Source: an uncultured Alphaproteobacteria bacterium (GTDB taxonomy: Bacteria; Pseudomonadota; Alphaproteobacteria; MPNO01; UBA2964). From it: a stretch of 64,000 bases of DNA. Under the pieces are notes generated by a model. The model did no database searches. It was not told the DNA's origin and worked only from the letters and a program-made list of their open reading frames with translations. The stretch lies in the NCBI GenBank assembly GCA_951812775.1, contig OX638326.1:1066335-1130334 (forward strand), read 5' to 3'. The position numbers and the translations under genes were made by a program. Below, in pieces: positions 47,676-56,063 of this stretch (its first letter is position 1; each line of letters begins with the position of its first letter).

Positions 47676-48199
47676 GGGTGAATTTCGATCGGCGTTCCCG
47701 CGTCGACCATCTTCCAGATTTCATCCATTTGCTGGTTGTTTACGGCGATGCAACCTTGTGTCCAATCGAGGGAAGGATGCCCGACACGGCTGGCCGACAT
47801 CCTGTTCGGCAATCCATGGATCATGATTTTATCGCCTGGGTCTTTGCCCATTGCGCGAGCCCTAGCAATATCCTGCGAGTTTGGATAGCTGACCCGTATC
47901 GCACGATAAAACTGGCTGTTCTTGAGCTTGAAATCCAGAAGATACTCGCCTTCCGGTGTCTTGACGTCCCCCTGAAACTGTTTGTGGCCTTTGGGATAAC
48001 GACCAAGTGCGACAGGGTAAATTTTCAGAACATGATCACCCTTCATTAGGATCAATCGGCGTTCTGATTTCAAGACAATGACACGGTCGGCTTTGGGTAA
48101 AGAAAGGCGTGCCGTTTGGCCTGCCATGGACACAACATTCCAGCTGCTGGTCAGCACCAAAAAGCTTCCTAAAACGATCCCGACAAAAATGGATCGCAT
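47672..48199 (-). CDS. L,D-transpeptidase family protein
   Basis: A YkuD-domain periplasmic enzyme forming 3-3 cross-links or anchoring proteins to peptidoglycan. The ATG at 48199 has GGAGG about eight bases upstream; an in-frame TTG overlapping that site is rejected. It has an N-terminal signal segment (MRSIFVGIVLGSFLVLTSSW), then VLKSERRLILMKGDHVLKIY, the catalytic region MIHGLPN, and DWTQGCIAVNNQQMDEIW with the active Cys. It converges on the CoxL-like gene with overlapping stops (CTAG). Confidence 0.9.
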   Translation of the reverse strand: MRSIFVGIVLGSFLVLTSSWNVVSMAGQTARLSLPKADRVIVLKSERRLILMKGDHVLKIYPVALGRYPKGHKQFQGDVKTPEGEYLLDFKLKNSQFYRAIRVSYPNSQDIARARAMGKDPGDKIMIHGLPNRMSASRVGHPSLDWTQGCIAVNNQQMDEIWKMVDAGTPIEIHP

Positions 48200-48299
48200 T
48201 GCCCTAACCTCCAATTTCCCGATGACACTACAAGTAGCCCCAATGGTTACCGGAATTTGTTAACAGATTATAATTTCGAGGGCCAGTAACGGTGATGTG

Positions 48300-48809
48300 T
48301 CATGCGACATCGTGATCGTACTGTACGAAGCTGTAATCACAGGTTTCTCCGGAGCCCGCTTCACAGAATTCTCGAGACACTTCTTTCCAAACCCGCCTGT
48401 CAATATTGGGAAATCGAACATCGCCCTCAATATCACTGTGCACTTCGGTGACATAGAGGCGATCAGCTTCAGCCAGGGCGGCTTCATATATTTTTGCGCC
48501 GCCGATCACCATAATTTCTTCAGCACTGCTTTTCGTCGCGGCAGATTGCCCAATGGCAATGGCTTCCGACAAACTATTCGCCACCTCAATGCCCTCAGCG
48601 AAGAACTCTGTATCGCGTGTCAAAACAATATTGGCACGTCCTGGCAACGGGCGGACAATAGAGTCGAAAGTCTTACGCCCCATCACAACAGGTTTTCCCA
48701 TCGTCACGGCCTTGAAGCGCTTCAGGTCACCGGAAAGCCTCCAGGGCAAATCATTGTCCCTGCCGATCACGCCGTTCTCGGCGACAGCGACGATAAGAGA
48801 AAGCCGCAT
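48300..48809 (-). CDS. folA: dihydrofolate reductase
   Basis: Reduces dihydrofolate to tetrahydrofolate. The 169 residues begin MRLSLIVAVAENGVIGRDNDLPWRL, with the substrate Asp in the helix KRFKAVTMGKPVVMGRKTFDSI, and continue with VIGGAKIYEAAL and the C-terminal strands. It lies six bases after thyA, whose reaction makes the dihydrofolate it recycles. Confidence 0.95.
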   Translation of the reverse strand: MRLSLIVAVAENGVIGRDNDLPWRLSGDLKRFKAVTMGKPVVMGRKTFDSIVRPLPGRANIVLTRDTEFFAEGIEVANSLSEAIAIGQSAATKSSAEEIMVIGGAKIYEAALAEADRLYVTEVHSDIEGDVRFPNIDRRVWKEVSREFCEAGSGETCDYSFVQYDHDVA

Positions 48810-48814
48810 TCTGT

Positions 48815-49609
48815 TCAGACCGCTACGGGAGCAGATATATGGGGGTGCGGATTGTAACCGTCGAGGATGAAATCTTCGTACTTAAATTGGAAAATATCCG
48901 TCACTTCCGGATTCAAAAGCATTTCAGGCAATGGCCGAGGATCACGGGACAATTGTTCTTGAGCTTGCTCAAGATGATTGTTGTATAAATGCGCATCCCC
49001 AAACGTATGCACAAAGTCTCCCGGTTTTAGACCTGTCGCTTGTGCGATCATCAAGGTCAGAAGCGCATAGGAAGCGATGTTGAAGGGCACACCGAGAAAA
49101 ATGTCGGCGCTGCGCTGGTAAAGCTGGCAGGACAGTTTTCCATCGGCGACATAAAACTGGAACAAGCAATGACAAGGCGGCAAAGCCATCTTTTCAATCT
49201 CGGGAACATTCCAGGCACTAACAATCAAACGCCGGGAATTCGGATTGGTTTTAATGTCCTGTATCAGTTGGCTTATTTGATCCACTGTGCCGCCATCAGA
49301 GGTCGGCCAGGAGCGCCATTGGGCGCCATAGACGGGGCCAAGATCGCCGTTATCGTCTGCCCATTCGTCCCAGATCGAAACCTTGTTGTCGTTCAGGTAC
49401 TGAACGTTGGTGTCACCTGCGAGGAACCACAAAAGTTCATGAATAATTGATCGCAAATGCAGCTTCTTGGTAGTTACCAACGGAAATCCCGCGGCCAGAT
49501 CAAAACGCATTTGATGGCCGAACACGCTCCGCGTTCCCGTCCCGGTGCGATCTCCCTTTTGCGCACCGCTTTCAACCACGAGTCGCATTAGATCAAGATA
49601 TTGCTGCAT
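48815..49609 (-). CDS. thyA: thymidylate synthase
   Basis: Methylates dUMP to dTMP. The 264 residues contain the Arg loop [13 protein letters not shown], the catalytic Cys in [12 protein letters not shown] (about residue 146), [20 protein letters not shown], and [14 protein letters not shown]. First gene of thyA-folA. The left end of the type III R-M transposon lies 47 bases upstream of its ATG, so the native promoter may have been separated from it. Confidence 0.96.
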   Translation of the reverse strand: MQQYLDLMRLVVESGAQKGDRTGTGTRSVFGHQMRFDLAAGFPLVTTKKLHLRSIIHELLWFLAGDTNVQYLNDNKVSIWDEWADDNGDLGPVYGAQWRSWPTSDGGTVDQISQLIQDIKTNPNSRRLIVSAWNVPEIEKMALPPCHCLFQFYVADGKLSCQLYQRSADIFLGVPFNIASYALLTLMIAQATGLKPGDFVHTFGDAHLYNNHLEQAQEQLSRDPRPLPEMLLNPEVTDIFQFKYEDFILDGYNPHPHISAPVAV

Positions 49610-49656
49610 AACACCCTTCTGAACATTTTAGCGGCGACGCCCTTTACTTTCAATTT

Positions 49657-49681
49657 GGGAATTATGTATTTAACTTGACAA
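49657..49681 (+). repeat. left terminal inverted repeat
   Basis: Twenty-five bases starting GGGAATTATG and ending CTTGACAA. Pairs with 55101-55125 except at its fifth position. It contains a TTGACA motif pointing inward that could act as a -35. Confidence 0.9.
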
Positions 49682-49775
49682 CAGGATAAACCATTTCAGT
49701 ACAAAACCTTAAAAAAACCCTGATAATATGTTTACTAATAATATAGTATTTTACAAAGAAGTAGGAGGAAATGTC

Positions 49776-50699
49776 ATGGGTAAAAAGGCAACAGTGTTAA
49801 GTCTCTATGAAATCATGGACTTATATAAGACCGAGGAGGATGCAATCCGGTATTTTGAGGGGATACGTTGGGGTGATAAACCAGTATGTGTCAAATGTGG
49901 CTGTGATGGGAAGATCACAGTGCAGAAGAAAGTAGGCGATTATTGGTGTGGGGATTGTCGTGGATACTTCAATGTATTCACTAATACGCCGATGGAGCGT
50001 AGCAAAGTAGACATCCGCAAGTGGATTTATGCCTCTTATACCCTGATGACTTCACGCAAAGGTATCTCTTCTTTACAACTATCTAAAGAGATTGGGGTAC
50101 AGCAAAGGACGGCGTGGTACATGTTGCATCGTTTACGATTGGTTTGTGGTGAAGACCCCCAGGCGTTGAGTGGCCACATAGAGACTGATGAAACCTACCT
50201 TGGTGGCAAAGAAGCCAACAAGCATGAAAACAAGAAGCTCAAGGCAGGACGTGGGACGGTTGGCAAACAAGCAGTCATAGGCATGAAAGTACGCGGTGGT
50301 CCTGTTCGGGCGGTTCCGATAAGCAATACCGATCAACATACTCTACAGTCTACGATCCATAAAAATATCACTGCTGGAAGTCAGTTATTTACTGATGATC
50401 ATAAGGGGTATGTAGGTCTTGAGCGTTTGTATCAACATGACACGGTTAATCATAGTGCAAAGGAGTTTGTCAACGGCATGGCCCACACAAACGGCATTGA
50501 AAGCGTCTGGGCGGTATTAAAGCGGGGGTTTAACGGGATCTATCATAACTGGAGTAGAAAGCATTGTCGGGCTTATGTAGATGTGTTTTCATTTCGGTTG
50601 AATGAAGGGTGTTGTGAGCGGGATACGCAGGAAAGGCTGAACAGTTTGTTTAGTCAGATGGGTGGAAAAACACTCACCTATAAAGCATTGACGGCTTAA
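49776..50699 (+). CDS. IS1595-family (ISXO2-like) transposase
   Basis: Moves the element. The ATG at 49776 (MGKKATVLSLYEIMD) has AGGAGG-type sequence eight to twelve bases upstream and is preferred over an in-frame start at 49728. The 307 residues have an N-terminal zinc ribbon (CVKCGC then CGDCRGYF), a helix-turn-helix (SLQLSKEIGVQQRTAWYMLHRLR) and a DDE core with HIETDETYLGG, LFTDDHKGY and HTNGIESVWAVLKRG. The gene is intact, so the element could still move. Confidence 0.93.
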   Translation: MGKKATVLSLYEIMDLYKTEEDAIRYFEGIRWGDKPVCVKCGCDGKITVQKKVGDYWCGDCRGYFNVFTNTPMERSKVDIRKWIYASYTLMTSRKGISSLQLSKEIGVQQRTAWYMLHRLRLVCGEDPQALSGHIETDETYLGGKEANKHENKKLKAGRGTVGKQAVIGMKVRGGPVRAVPISNTDQHTLQSTIHKNITAGSQLFTDDHKGYVGLERLYQHDTVNHSAKEFVNGMAHTNGIESVWAVLKRGFNGIYHNWSRKHCRAYVDVFSFRLNEGCCERDTQERLNSLFSQMGGKTLTYKALTA

Positions 50700-50717
50700 A
50701 CATCAAGGTAATAACCA

Positions 50718-52392
50718 ATGCCTATACTTGATTTTCCAAGTAAAGATTTAATCTACGGGCATCACCTAACCGTTCCCTACCGGACCATTAAAGCCCATAA
50801 GGGCAAATCCGTGAGTAACGGCGATTTGGATAACAATCTCATAATCCATGGGGATAACCTTGATACCCTAAAGGCCCTGATGCCGCGCTACTCAGGCAAG
50901 GTTAATTGCATTTATATGGACCCGCCCTACAACACCGGCAACGAAGGGTGGGTTTATAACGACAATGTGAATAGCCCCACGATGCAAAAGTGGCTCAAAG
51001 ACAAAACCCCGGTGGATGGTGAAGACACCGAACGCCACGATAAATGGCTTTGTATGATGCTACCCCGCCTTCAACTGATGAAGGAGTTGTTGGCACAAAA
51101 CGGGGTTATTTTTATATCCATAGACGACAACGAACAGGCACACCTCAAACTTTTAATGGGTGAGATATTTGGCGAAGAAAACTTTGTTGCCACAATAATT
51201 TGGGAAAAGAAATACAGCAGGCAAAATGATGCAAGATATTTTTCAAGGCAACACGATTTCATTGTGTGTTTTGCCAAGGATAAAGAAAGTTGGAAACCAA
51301 TGCTTTTGCCTAGGGATGAGGAAAAAGATGCAACCAGATACAAGAACCCCGACAACGACCCTAGGGGTCCGTGGACAAGAGATAACTTATCAGTTTCCAC
51401 CTACAGTGCCGAATATGATTACCCCATAACCACACCAGCGGGCAAGGTAGTCCACCCACCCAAAGGATCTTCTTGGCGGTATCCTAAAAAGAAATACGAA
51501 GAAATGGTAGCCGATAACCGCATCTGGTTTGGCAGTGATGGTAATAGCAACCCATCGCCTAAAAGATTTTTAAGTGAGGTTCAGCAGGGCTTAGTTCCAC
51601 AAAGTATATTTTATAACAATGACGCAGGAGACACAGGTTCAGCCCGCAAGGAAATTCGTCAATTCTTTGGCGACACGGGGGTTTCCAAACCCCCAAGCCC
51701 ACCCGTTTAATCAAACACATTTTAGAGCCATTGCCACGGGACCCCACGGCATTATTTTAGATTCCACCGCAGGCTCAGGCACCACGGCACAGGCGGTGTT
51801 AGAACTAAACAGGCAAGACGGTGGCAACCGCAAATTCATCTTGGTGGAGTGTGAAGATTACGCCGACACCATCACAGCCGAAAGGGTGCGAAGGGTAATA
51901 AAAGGCATTCCCAATGCTAAAGATGAAAATCTTAAAAATGGCTTAGGCGGTGAGTTTACCTTTTGTTCCTTAGGCAAGGAGCTAAGCGAAAGCAACCTTT
52001 TAGAGGGCAAGGAGCTACCCTCGTTTAAAGCGTTGGCAAGCCACTTGTTCTACAACGCCACCGGTAAATCGTTGCTAACTACTAAAGCTAAAAAGACTAC
52101 GCCTTACTTTTTTATAGCCAGCCATAATAACTGCAATCTTTACCTTATCTACAAACCTAACTTAAAATTTCTAAGAAGTATACAGTCGGCATTGAACGAA
52201 GACATTTTAGAAGAAATAAACAAGCACAAGGGACCAAACAAAGAGGCAATAATTTATTCCACATCCAAATTTTTACGCCACAAAGACTTGGCTAAACATA
52301 GAGTTACTTGGTGCCAGTTGCCTTTTAGCCTTTACGGCTCACCCGTTAATAAACCCACTGCCACTGAGCTTGTGAAACACGCAAAGAAATAA
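50718..52392 (+). pseudogene. mod: type III restriction-modification methyltransferase Mod, two single-base lesions
   Basis: Beta-class DNA adenine methyltransferase giving sequence specificity to a type III system. It starts 18 bases after the transposase stop. The first frame (to 51710) carries motif IV in CIYMDPPYNTGN and the recognition region. It ends after GDTGVSKPPSPPV. Adding one G to the G5 run at 51677-51681 restores FQTPKPTRLIKHILEPL, and adding one T at 51755-51758 restores the frame of LDSTAGSGTTAQAVLELN, the AdoMet motif I, which runs to 52392. As written, catalytic and cofactor motifs are on separate frames, so no active enzyme is expected. Confidence 0.88.
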
Positions 52393-54926
52393 TGGAACTG
52401 AAAAAATACCAAAGTGAAGCCCTAGATACCTTGAAAAAATACTTGAGGCAGATTCAAAATGCCCGTGGTGAGTATGAGGAAAACGAGCACAAAGGTTTGC
52501 CCGATGATGTATTGATACAGATGAAAGATTTTGCCAAACGGGCATGGGATAAAAATAAACTCACCCACCAATGGATATCACGCCATACTGAAAGTGGTGA
52601 GCCCATCCCACACCTTTGCCTTAAAGTGCCTACAGGCGGCGGCAAGACTTTACTAGCGGCTAAGTGTTTATTACCTATTCAGCGCGACTTAGCAGGGCAG
52701 ATGAATGGCTTGGTTTTATGGCTCACCCCCACCAATGCTATTTTCAATCAAACTTACAATGCCCTTAGAAACCGCAACCACCCATACCGCCAAGCCATAG
52801 ACCAAGACTTTAATGACAAGGTGCAGGTATTTCGGAAAAACGACCGCATAACCTGTTTAGACATCCAAGATAAACTGTGTGTGATGGTGGTGATGGTTCA
52901 AGCATCTTACCGCACCAAAAAAGACTTTTTACGAATCTTCAGAACCGACGAAAAGTATCAATCTTTTTTCCCCAATGCGTCTGATTACCAATCCCTAAAC
53001 GATTTACTAAGCCATTACCCCGACCTTGAAAAAGATGAAGATGAGTATGTCAACTTCCAAGGAGTTTCGGTAAGGCAAAGCCTAGTGAATGTATTCAAAA
53101 TGTGTCGCCCGCTGGTGGTGCTAGACGAAGGGCATAAAACCTATAGCGAAAAAGCCCGTGCGGGCATAAACAAGTTCAATCCTAAAATGGTGTTAGAACT
53201 AACCGCCACCCCTGCTGAGAAATTAAGTAATATCTTAGTAGATATAAAAGGCGAAGACCTCAAAAGCGAGGAAATGATAAAACTACCTATCAATGTATCT
53301 ACCCTGCAAGACACCAGTTGGAAAGAAACCCTTAACCAGGCGTTTGAGCAACGCAACAAACTAGAGCAGCAGGCTAAGAAACTTGCCGCCAAAAAAGGAC
53401 AATACATCCGCCCCATATTGCTTATACGGGTGGAGCGAACGGGCAATAAAGAGCGGGGTGGCAAGTTTATCCATAGTGAAGCTGTGAGAGAATATCTAAA
53501 AACCAACTTAGGCATTGAGGAAAACCAAATAGCCCTTAAAACCAGTGAGAATGACGAACTCAAAGACATACCCCCTGATGATGGTGGGCTGCTATCTCCT
53601 AGAAGCACTATCCGTTATATCATCACCAAAGACGCCCTAAAAGAGGGGTGGGATTGCCCCTTTGCCTATGTGTTGGCTTTGCTGGATAATTCCACTTCTG
53701 AAACTTCCCTTACCCAAATGATAGGCAGGGTGCTACGCCAGCCCTATGCCCACACCACAGGCAATATCCACCTAGATAGTTGCTATGTGTTTTGCCACAA
53801 CAAGCAAACGGGCAATGCTATTGAGGCAATAAGCAAAGGCTTAGCCGAAGAGGGGATGAAAGACCTTCGCCGTTATATAACCACCACGGAAAAAACCCCA
53901 AACCCAAAGCAAAAGATTAACCGCCGTAAGAAATTTGAGAACCTTAAAATTATCTTGCCAAAGGTGCTGGTAAAACAGAATGGTAAATATAAACAACTGG
54001 ATTATGAAGCCGATTTATTGGCTAAAGTGCCATACCACAAACTCCAAGCCGATGCCCCCATTAGCACCCGTAGCGGTCAGCCAAAGGCTGAAACCACCAC
54101 CGTGGATATAGGCGGAAGTGCCAGCCTTACTTCCACAAGGTTGCTAGATAGTGGGCCTGTGAGCATTGATTTTTTCTGTCGTCAGTTAGCAGATATAATC
54201 CCCAACCCATTCCAAATTGCAAGAATAGTTCAAGATTGGCTAGCCGATAACAAACTGGATATGGATAAACTAGCCCACAAGAAATTTCTCATAGTCTATA
54301 ACTTGAGAAAGAACCTAAAAGAACAAATAAATGAACATACTAAAACTATTTATCTAAAAAATTTTAAAAACAAAAACTTCGTGTTCAAAAATATAGAGCA
54401 GGATAAACACCTCAACTACGAAGTAGCCAAGCAACTGTGTGGCGTGCCTGAAGGCTCTCCCCTACTTGTAAGGGAGAATAACATGCCCTTACAAAAATCT
54501 TTGTTTGAAACCGAATACGAAGCAGGGGTTAATGAATTTGAAAAGCAGGTTGCCCTTTACCTGGACGCACAAACCTCCGTGGATTGGTGGTGGAAAATGC
54601 TTTCTAGGCGAGATTACGGTATTCAAGGTTGGCTCAAGGATACCATTTACCCCGACTTCTTGTTTGCTTGTACACACGATAAACCTGTAGACAAAAAGTG
54701 GCTGGTAGTAGCCGAAACCAAAGGCGATCACCTAGCGGGCAACGAAGACACAAAATACAAAGCCGAAGTGATAAAAGAGCTAGAAGGTCATTACGATGAA
54801 GTGGGCGAGGTAGAATTGGTGACAGAAGATAACCTAATGGAAGAGCCAAAACCCATAACCAATAACCTCAAAATAAAACTCTTCTTCCAGCATAACTGGG
54901 AACAGTTGATAGAAGAATTGAGGTAA
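52392..54926 (+). CDS. res: type III restriction enzyme Res subunit
   Basis: An 844-residue ATP-dependent translocase/nuclease that cuts after two Mod-Res complexes interact. Motif I is VPTGGGKTLLAAK (about 80-92), motif II VVLDEGHKTYS, motif III LTATPAEK, and motif VI LTQMIGRVLRQP. The C-terminal PD-(D/E)xK nuclease is YPDFLFA then VVAETKGDH (about 755-780). The ATG overlaps the mod stop (TAATG), giving coupled translation. The frame is intact while mod is broken; since Res needs Mod for DNA recognition, the host should be safe. Confidence 0.93.
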   Translation: MELKKYQSEALDTLKKYLRQIQNARGEYEENEHKGLPDDVLIQMKDFAKRAWDKNKLTHQWISRHTESGEPIPHLCLKVPTGGGKTLLAAKCLLPIQRDLAGQMNGLVLWLTPTNAIFNQTYNALRNRNHPYRQAIDQDFNDKVQVFRKNDRITCLDIQDKLCVMVVMVQASYRTKKDFLRIFRTDEKYQSFFPNASDYQSLNDLLSHYPDLEKDEDEYVNFQGVSVRQSLVNVFKMCRPLVVLDEGHKTYSEKARAGINKFNPKMVLELTATPAEKLSNILVDIKGEDLKSEEMIKLPINVSTLQDTSWKETLNQAFEQRNKLEQQAKKLAAKKGQYIRPILLIRVERTGNKERGGKFIHSEAVREYLKTNLGIEENQIALKTSENDELKDIPPDDGGLLSPRSTIRYIITKDALKEGWDCPFAYVLALLDNSTSETSLTQMIGRVLRQPYAHTTGNIHLDSCYVFCHNKQTGNAIEAISKGLAEEGMKDLRRYITTTEKTPNPKQKINRRKKFENLKIILPKVLVKQNGKYKQLDYEADLLAKVPYHKLQADAPISTRSGQPKAETTTVDIGGSASLTSTRLLDSGPVSIDFFCRQLADIIPNPFQIARIVQDWLADNKLDMDKLAHKKFLIVYNLRKNLKEQINEHTKTIYLKNFKNKNFVFKNIEQDKHLNYEVAKQLCGVPEGSPLLVRENNMPLQKSLFETEYEAGVNEFEKQVALYLDAQTSVDWWWKMLSRRDYGIQGWLKDTIYPDFLFACTHDKPVDKKWLVVAETKGDHLAGNEDTKYKAEVIKELEGHYDEVGEVELVTEDNLMEEPKPITNNLKIKLFFQHNWEQLIEELR

Positions 54927-54933
54927 ATGACAA

Positions 54934-55092
54934 ATGAAACAAAAATACTTGGAGAAAGCAGTCAAAATGCTACTGAACGCTGGTCAGCTTCCCAATCATA
55001 AGCGGCCAATACCCAGCGCAAAAGACCTGAAAAGGCGATTTGTCCTGCGGATAGACCAGTGTGGGAAATCCACACTAAGAGAAGTTAAATAA
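54934..55092 (+). CDS. small basic ORF, last cargo gene
   Basis: A 52-residue ORF (MKQKYLEKAVKMLLNAGQ onward, ending TLREVK) starting eight bases after the res stop, with AGG upstream. It is rich in Lys and Arg, has no membrane span, and is unrecognised. It ends eight bases before the right inverted repeat. Position and orientation suggest a cargo gene; length makes chance occurrence possible. Confidence 0.4.
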   Translation: MKQKYLEKAVKMLLNAGQLPNHKRPIPSAKDLKRRFVLRIDQCGKSTLREVK

Positions 55093-55100
55093 TAAAGGCT

Positions 55101-55125
55101 TTGTCAAGTTAAATACATAAATCCC
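55101..55125 (+). repeat. right terminal inverted repeat
   Basis: Twenty-five bases starting TTGTCAAG and ending ATAAATCCC; reverse complement of the left end with one mismatch. It lies about 34 bases upstream of the likely ssrA 5' end. Confidence 0.9.
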
Positions 55126-55158
55126 TTTAATTTAGGGCAGAATCACCCTATATTGAAA

Positions 55159-55437
55159 GTGCTGGGTAACCAGCTATGGCGATAAACGGCCTGTGAAATA
55201 AGCGATGCGGACCCGGGGGCGGTACCCGGCGCCTCCACCAATTCCCTTTCTCCGAAAATATACCGGAGTTCTCTGGGGGCGAAATAGGATCGACGCGCGT
55301 GTAAAGACTGGTTTTTCGCCCGGCATTGTACCGCCGTTATCGGGCTAATTTACAAATGCCAATGATAATGATTTGGCCCTTGCTGCCTAATATTAGGTAA
55401 GCGCGGTCCGGGGGGTACCGGGCAACAGAATCCCCCC
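55159..55437 (+). ncRNA. ssrA: two-piece (circularly permuted) tmRNA
   Basis: Rescues stalled ribosomes and tags the product for proteolysis. The acceptor piece comes first and ends GCGCCTCCACCA at 55240. After an excised spacer the coding piece begins GGGGGCGAAATAGG at 55275. GGGGGCG pairs with CGCCTCC to make the acceptor stem across the two pieces. The tag codons 55358-55387 give ANDNDLALAA, then TAA. Permutation is the alphaproteobacterial arrangement. The ends (about 55159 and 55437) are approximate. The transposon ends 34 bases upstream. Confidence 0.93.
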
Positions 55438-55447
55438 ACTAACAATC

Positions 55448-55471
55448 GTGCACCGGCTTCGGCCGGTGCAC
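55448..55471 (+). terminator. ssrA terminator-like hairpin
   Basis: Perfect 10-bp stem GTGCACCGGC and its complement closed by a TTCG tetraloop, 11 bases after the coding piece. No U tract follows. Confidence 0.6.
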
Positions 55472-55513
55472 CCTTGCAGTGCTACCGGTAAATCCCGTAA
55501 AACTGCACTCATA

Positions 55514-56017
55514 ATGACTGACGATATAATCGATTATGCCAAACTGGTAGACCGCGCCATGCGCGGGGTCTTGCGAGATTCGCTCGAGATTGCACGCGAT
55601 CAAGGACTGCCTGGCGATCACAACTTCTACATCACTTTCGAGACGCAGAAAGCCGGCGTCGATATTTCGTCCATGCTGGTCGCTCAATATCCCGAAGAAA
55701 TGACAATTGTCCTTGAACATCAGTTCTGGGATTTGGATATCACTGATGAATCATTTGCCGTCACCCTCAGCTTTGGCGGAAAACGGGAACGGTTGTTTAT
55801 TCCTTTCGATGCTGTCACAGCCTTCGTTGATCCTTCCGTCAAATTTGGATTGCAGTTTGGTCAGGAAGAAGGCCCCGGCATCACACAGCTGGACAATGAA
55901 GAAGAAAACACAGAATCCAACGAAGTAAGCGCCGAGACCACGCCCGAAGATTCCGCTGCAGATTTCTCTTCCGATGACGGCACTGTTGTCGCTCTCGATA
56001 ATTTTCGCAAAAAGTAA
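55514..56017 (+). CDS. sspB: ClpXP adaptor SspB (alphaproteobacterial type)
   Basis: Delivers ssrA-tagged proteins to ClpXP. The ATG at 55514 (MTDDIIDYAKLVDRAMRGVL) excludes an upstream stretch over the ssrA terminator. The globular domain (about 1-120) contains GDHNFYITFETQKAGVDIS and LSFGGKRERLFIPFDAVTAFVDPSV. An acidic disordered linker leads to the C-terminal ClpX-binding motif VVALDNFRKK. 167 residues. It lies next to its tag RNA gene. Confidence 0.93.
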   Translation: MTDDIIDYAKLVDRAMRGVLRDSLEIARDQGLPGDHNFYITFETQKAGVDISSMLVAQYPEEMTIVLEHQFWDLDITDESFAVTLSFGGKRERLFIPFDAVTAFVDPSVKFGLQFGQEEGPGITQLDNEEENTESNEVSAETTPEDSAADFSSDDGTVVALDNFRKK

Positions 56018-56063
56018 TGCTTAGTAACGCCACTACCCATAACTCTTAAAGCGGATCGCTGTT

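Larger units (their letters stand above)
49657..55125. mobile_element. IS1595-family transposon carrying a type III restriction-modification system
   Basis: A 5469-bp unit bounded by 25-bp terminal inverted repeats that match at 24 of 25 positions. The outside eight bases are TTCAATTT on the left (49649-49656) and TTTAATTT on the right (55126-55133), a 7/8 match in keeping with the 8-bp AT-rich target duplication of IS1595 elements. Contents in order, all on the plus strand: transposase, mod, res, small ORF. Base and codon use is visibly more AT rich than the flanking thyA, ssrA and sspB. IS1595 elements with passenger genes are known as a class; a whole R-M system as cargo is the notable point. 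Confidence 0.88.

Noticed and set aside
50718-51710. Phase-variable mod through a repeat tract
   Set aside because: The runs are only five G and four T, and two separate shifts are needed; phase-variable mod genes usually have long tracts. Kept as an alternative only.
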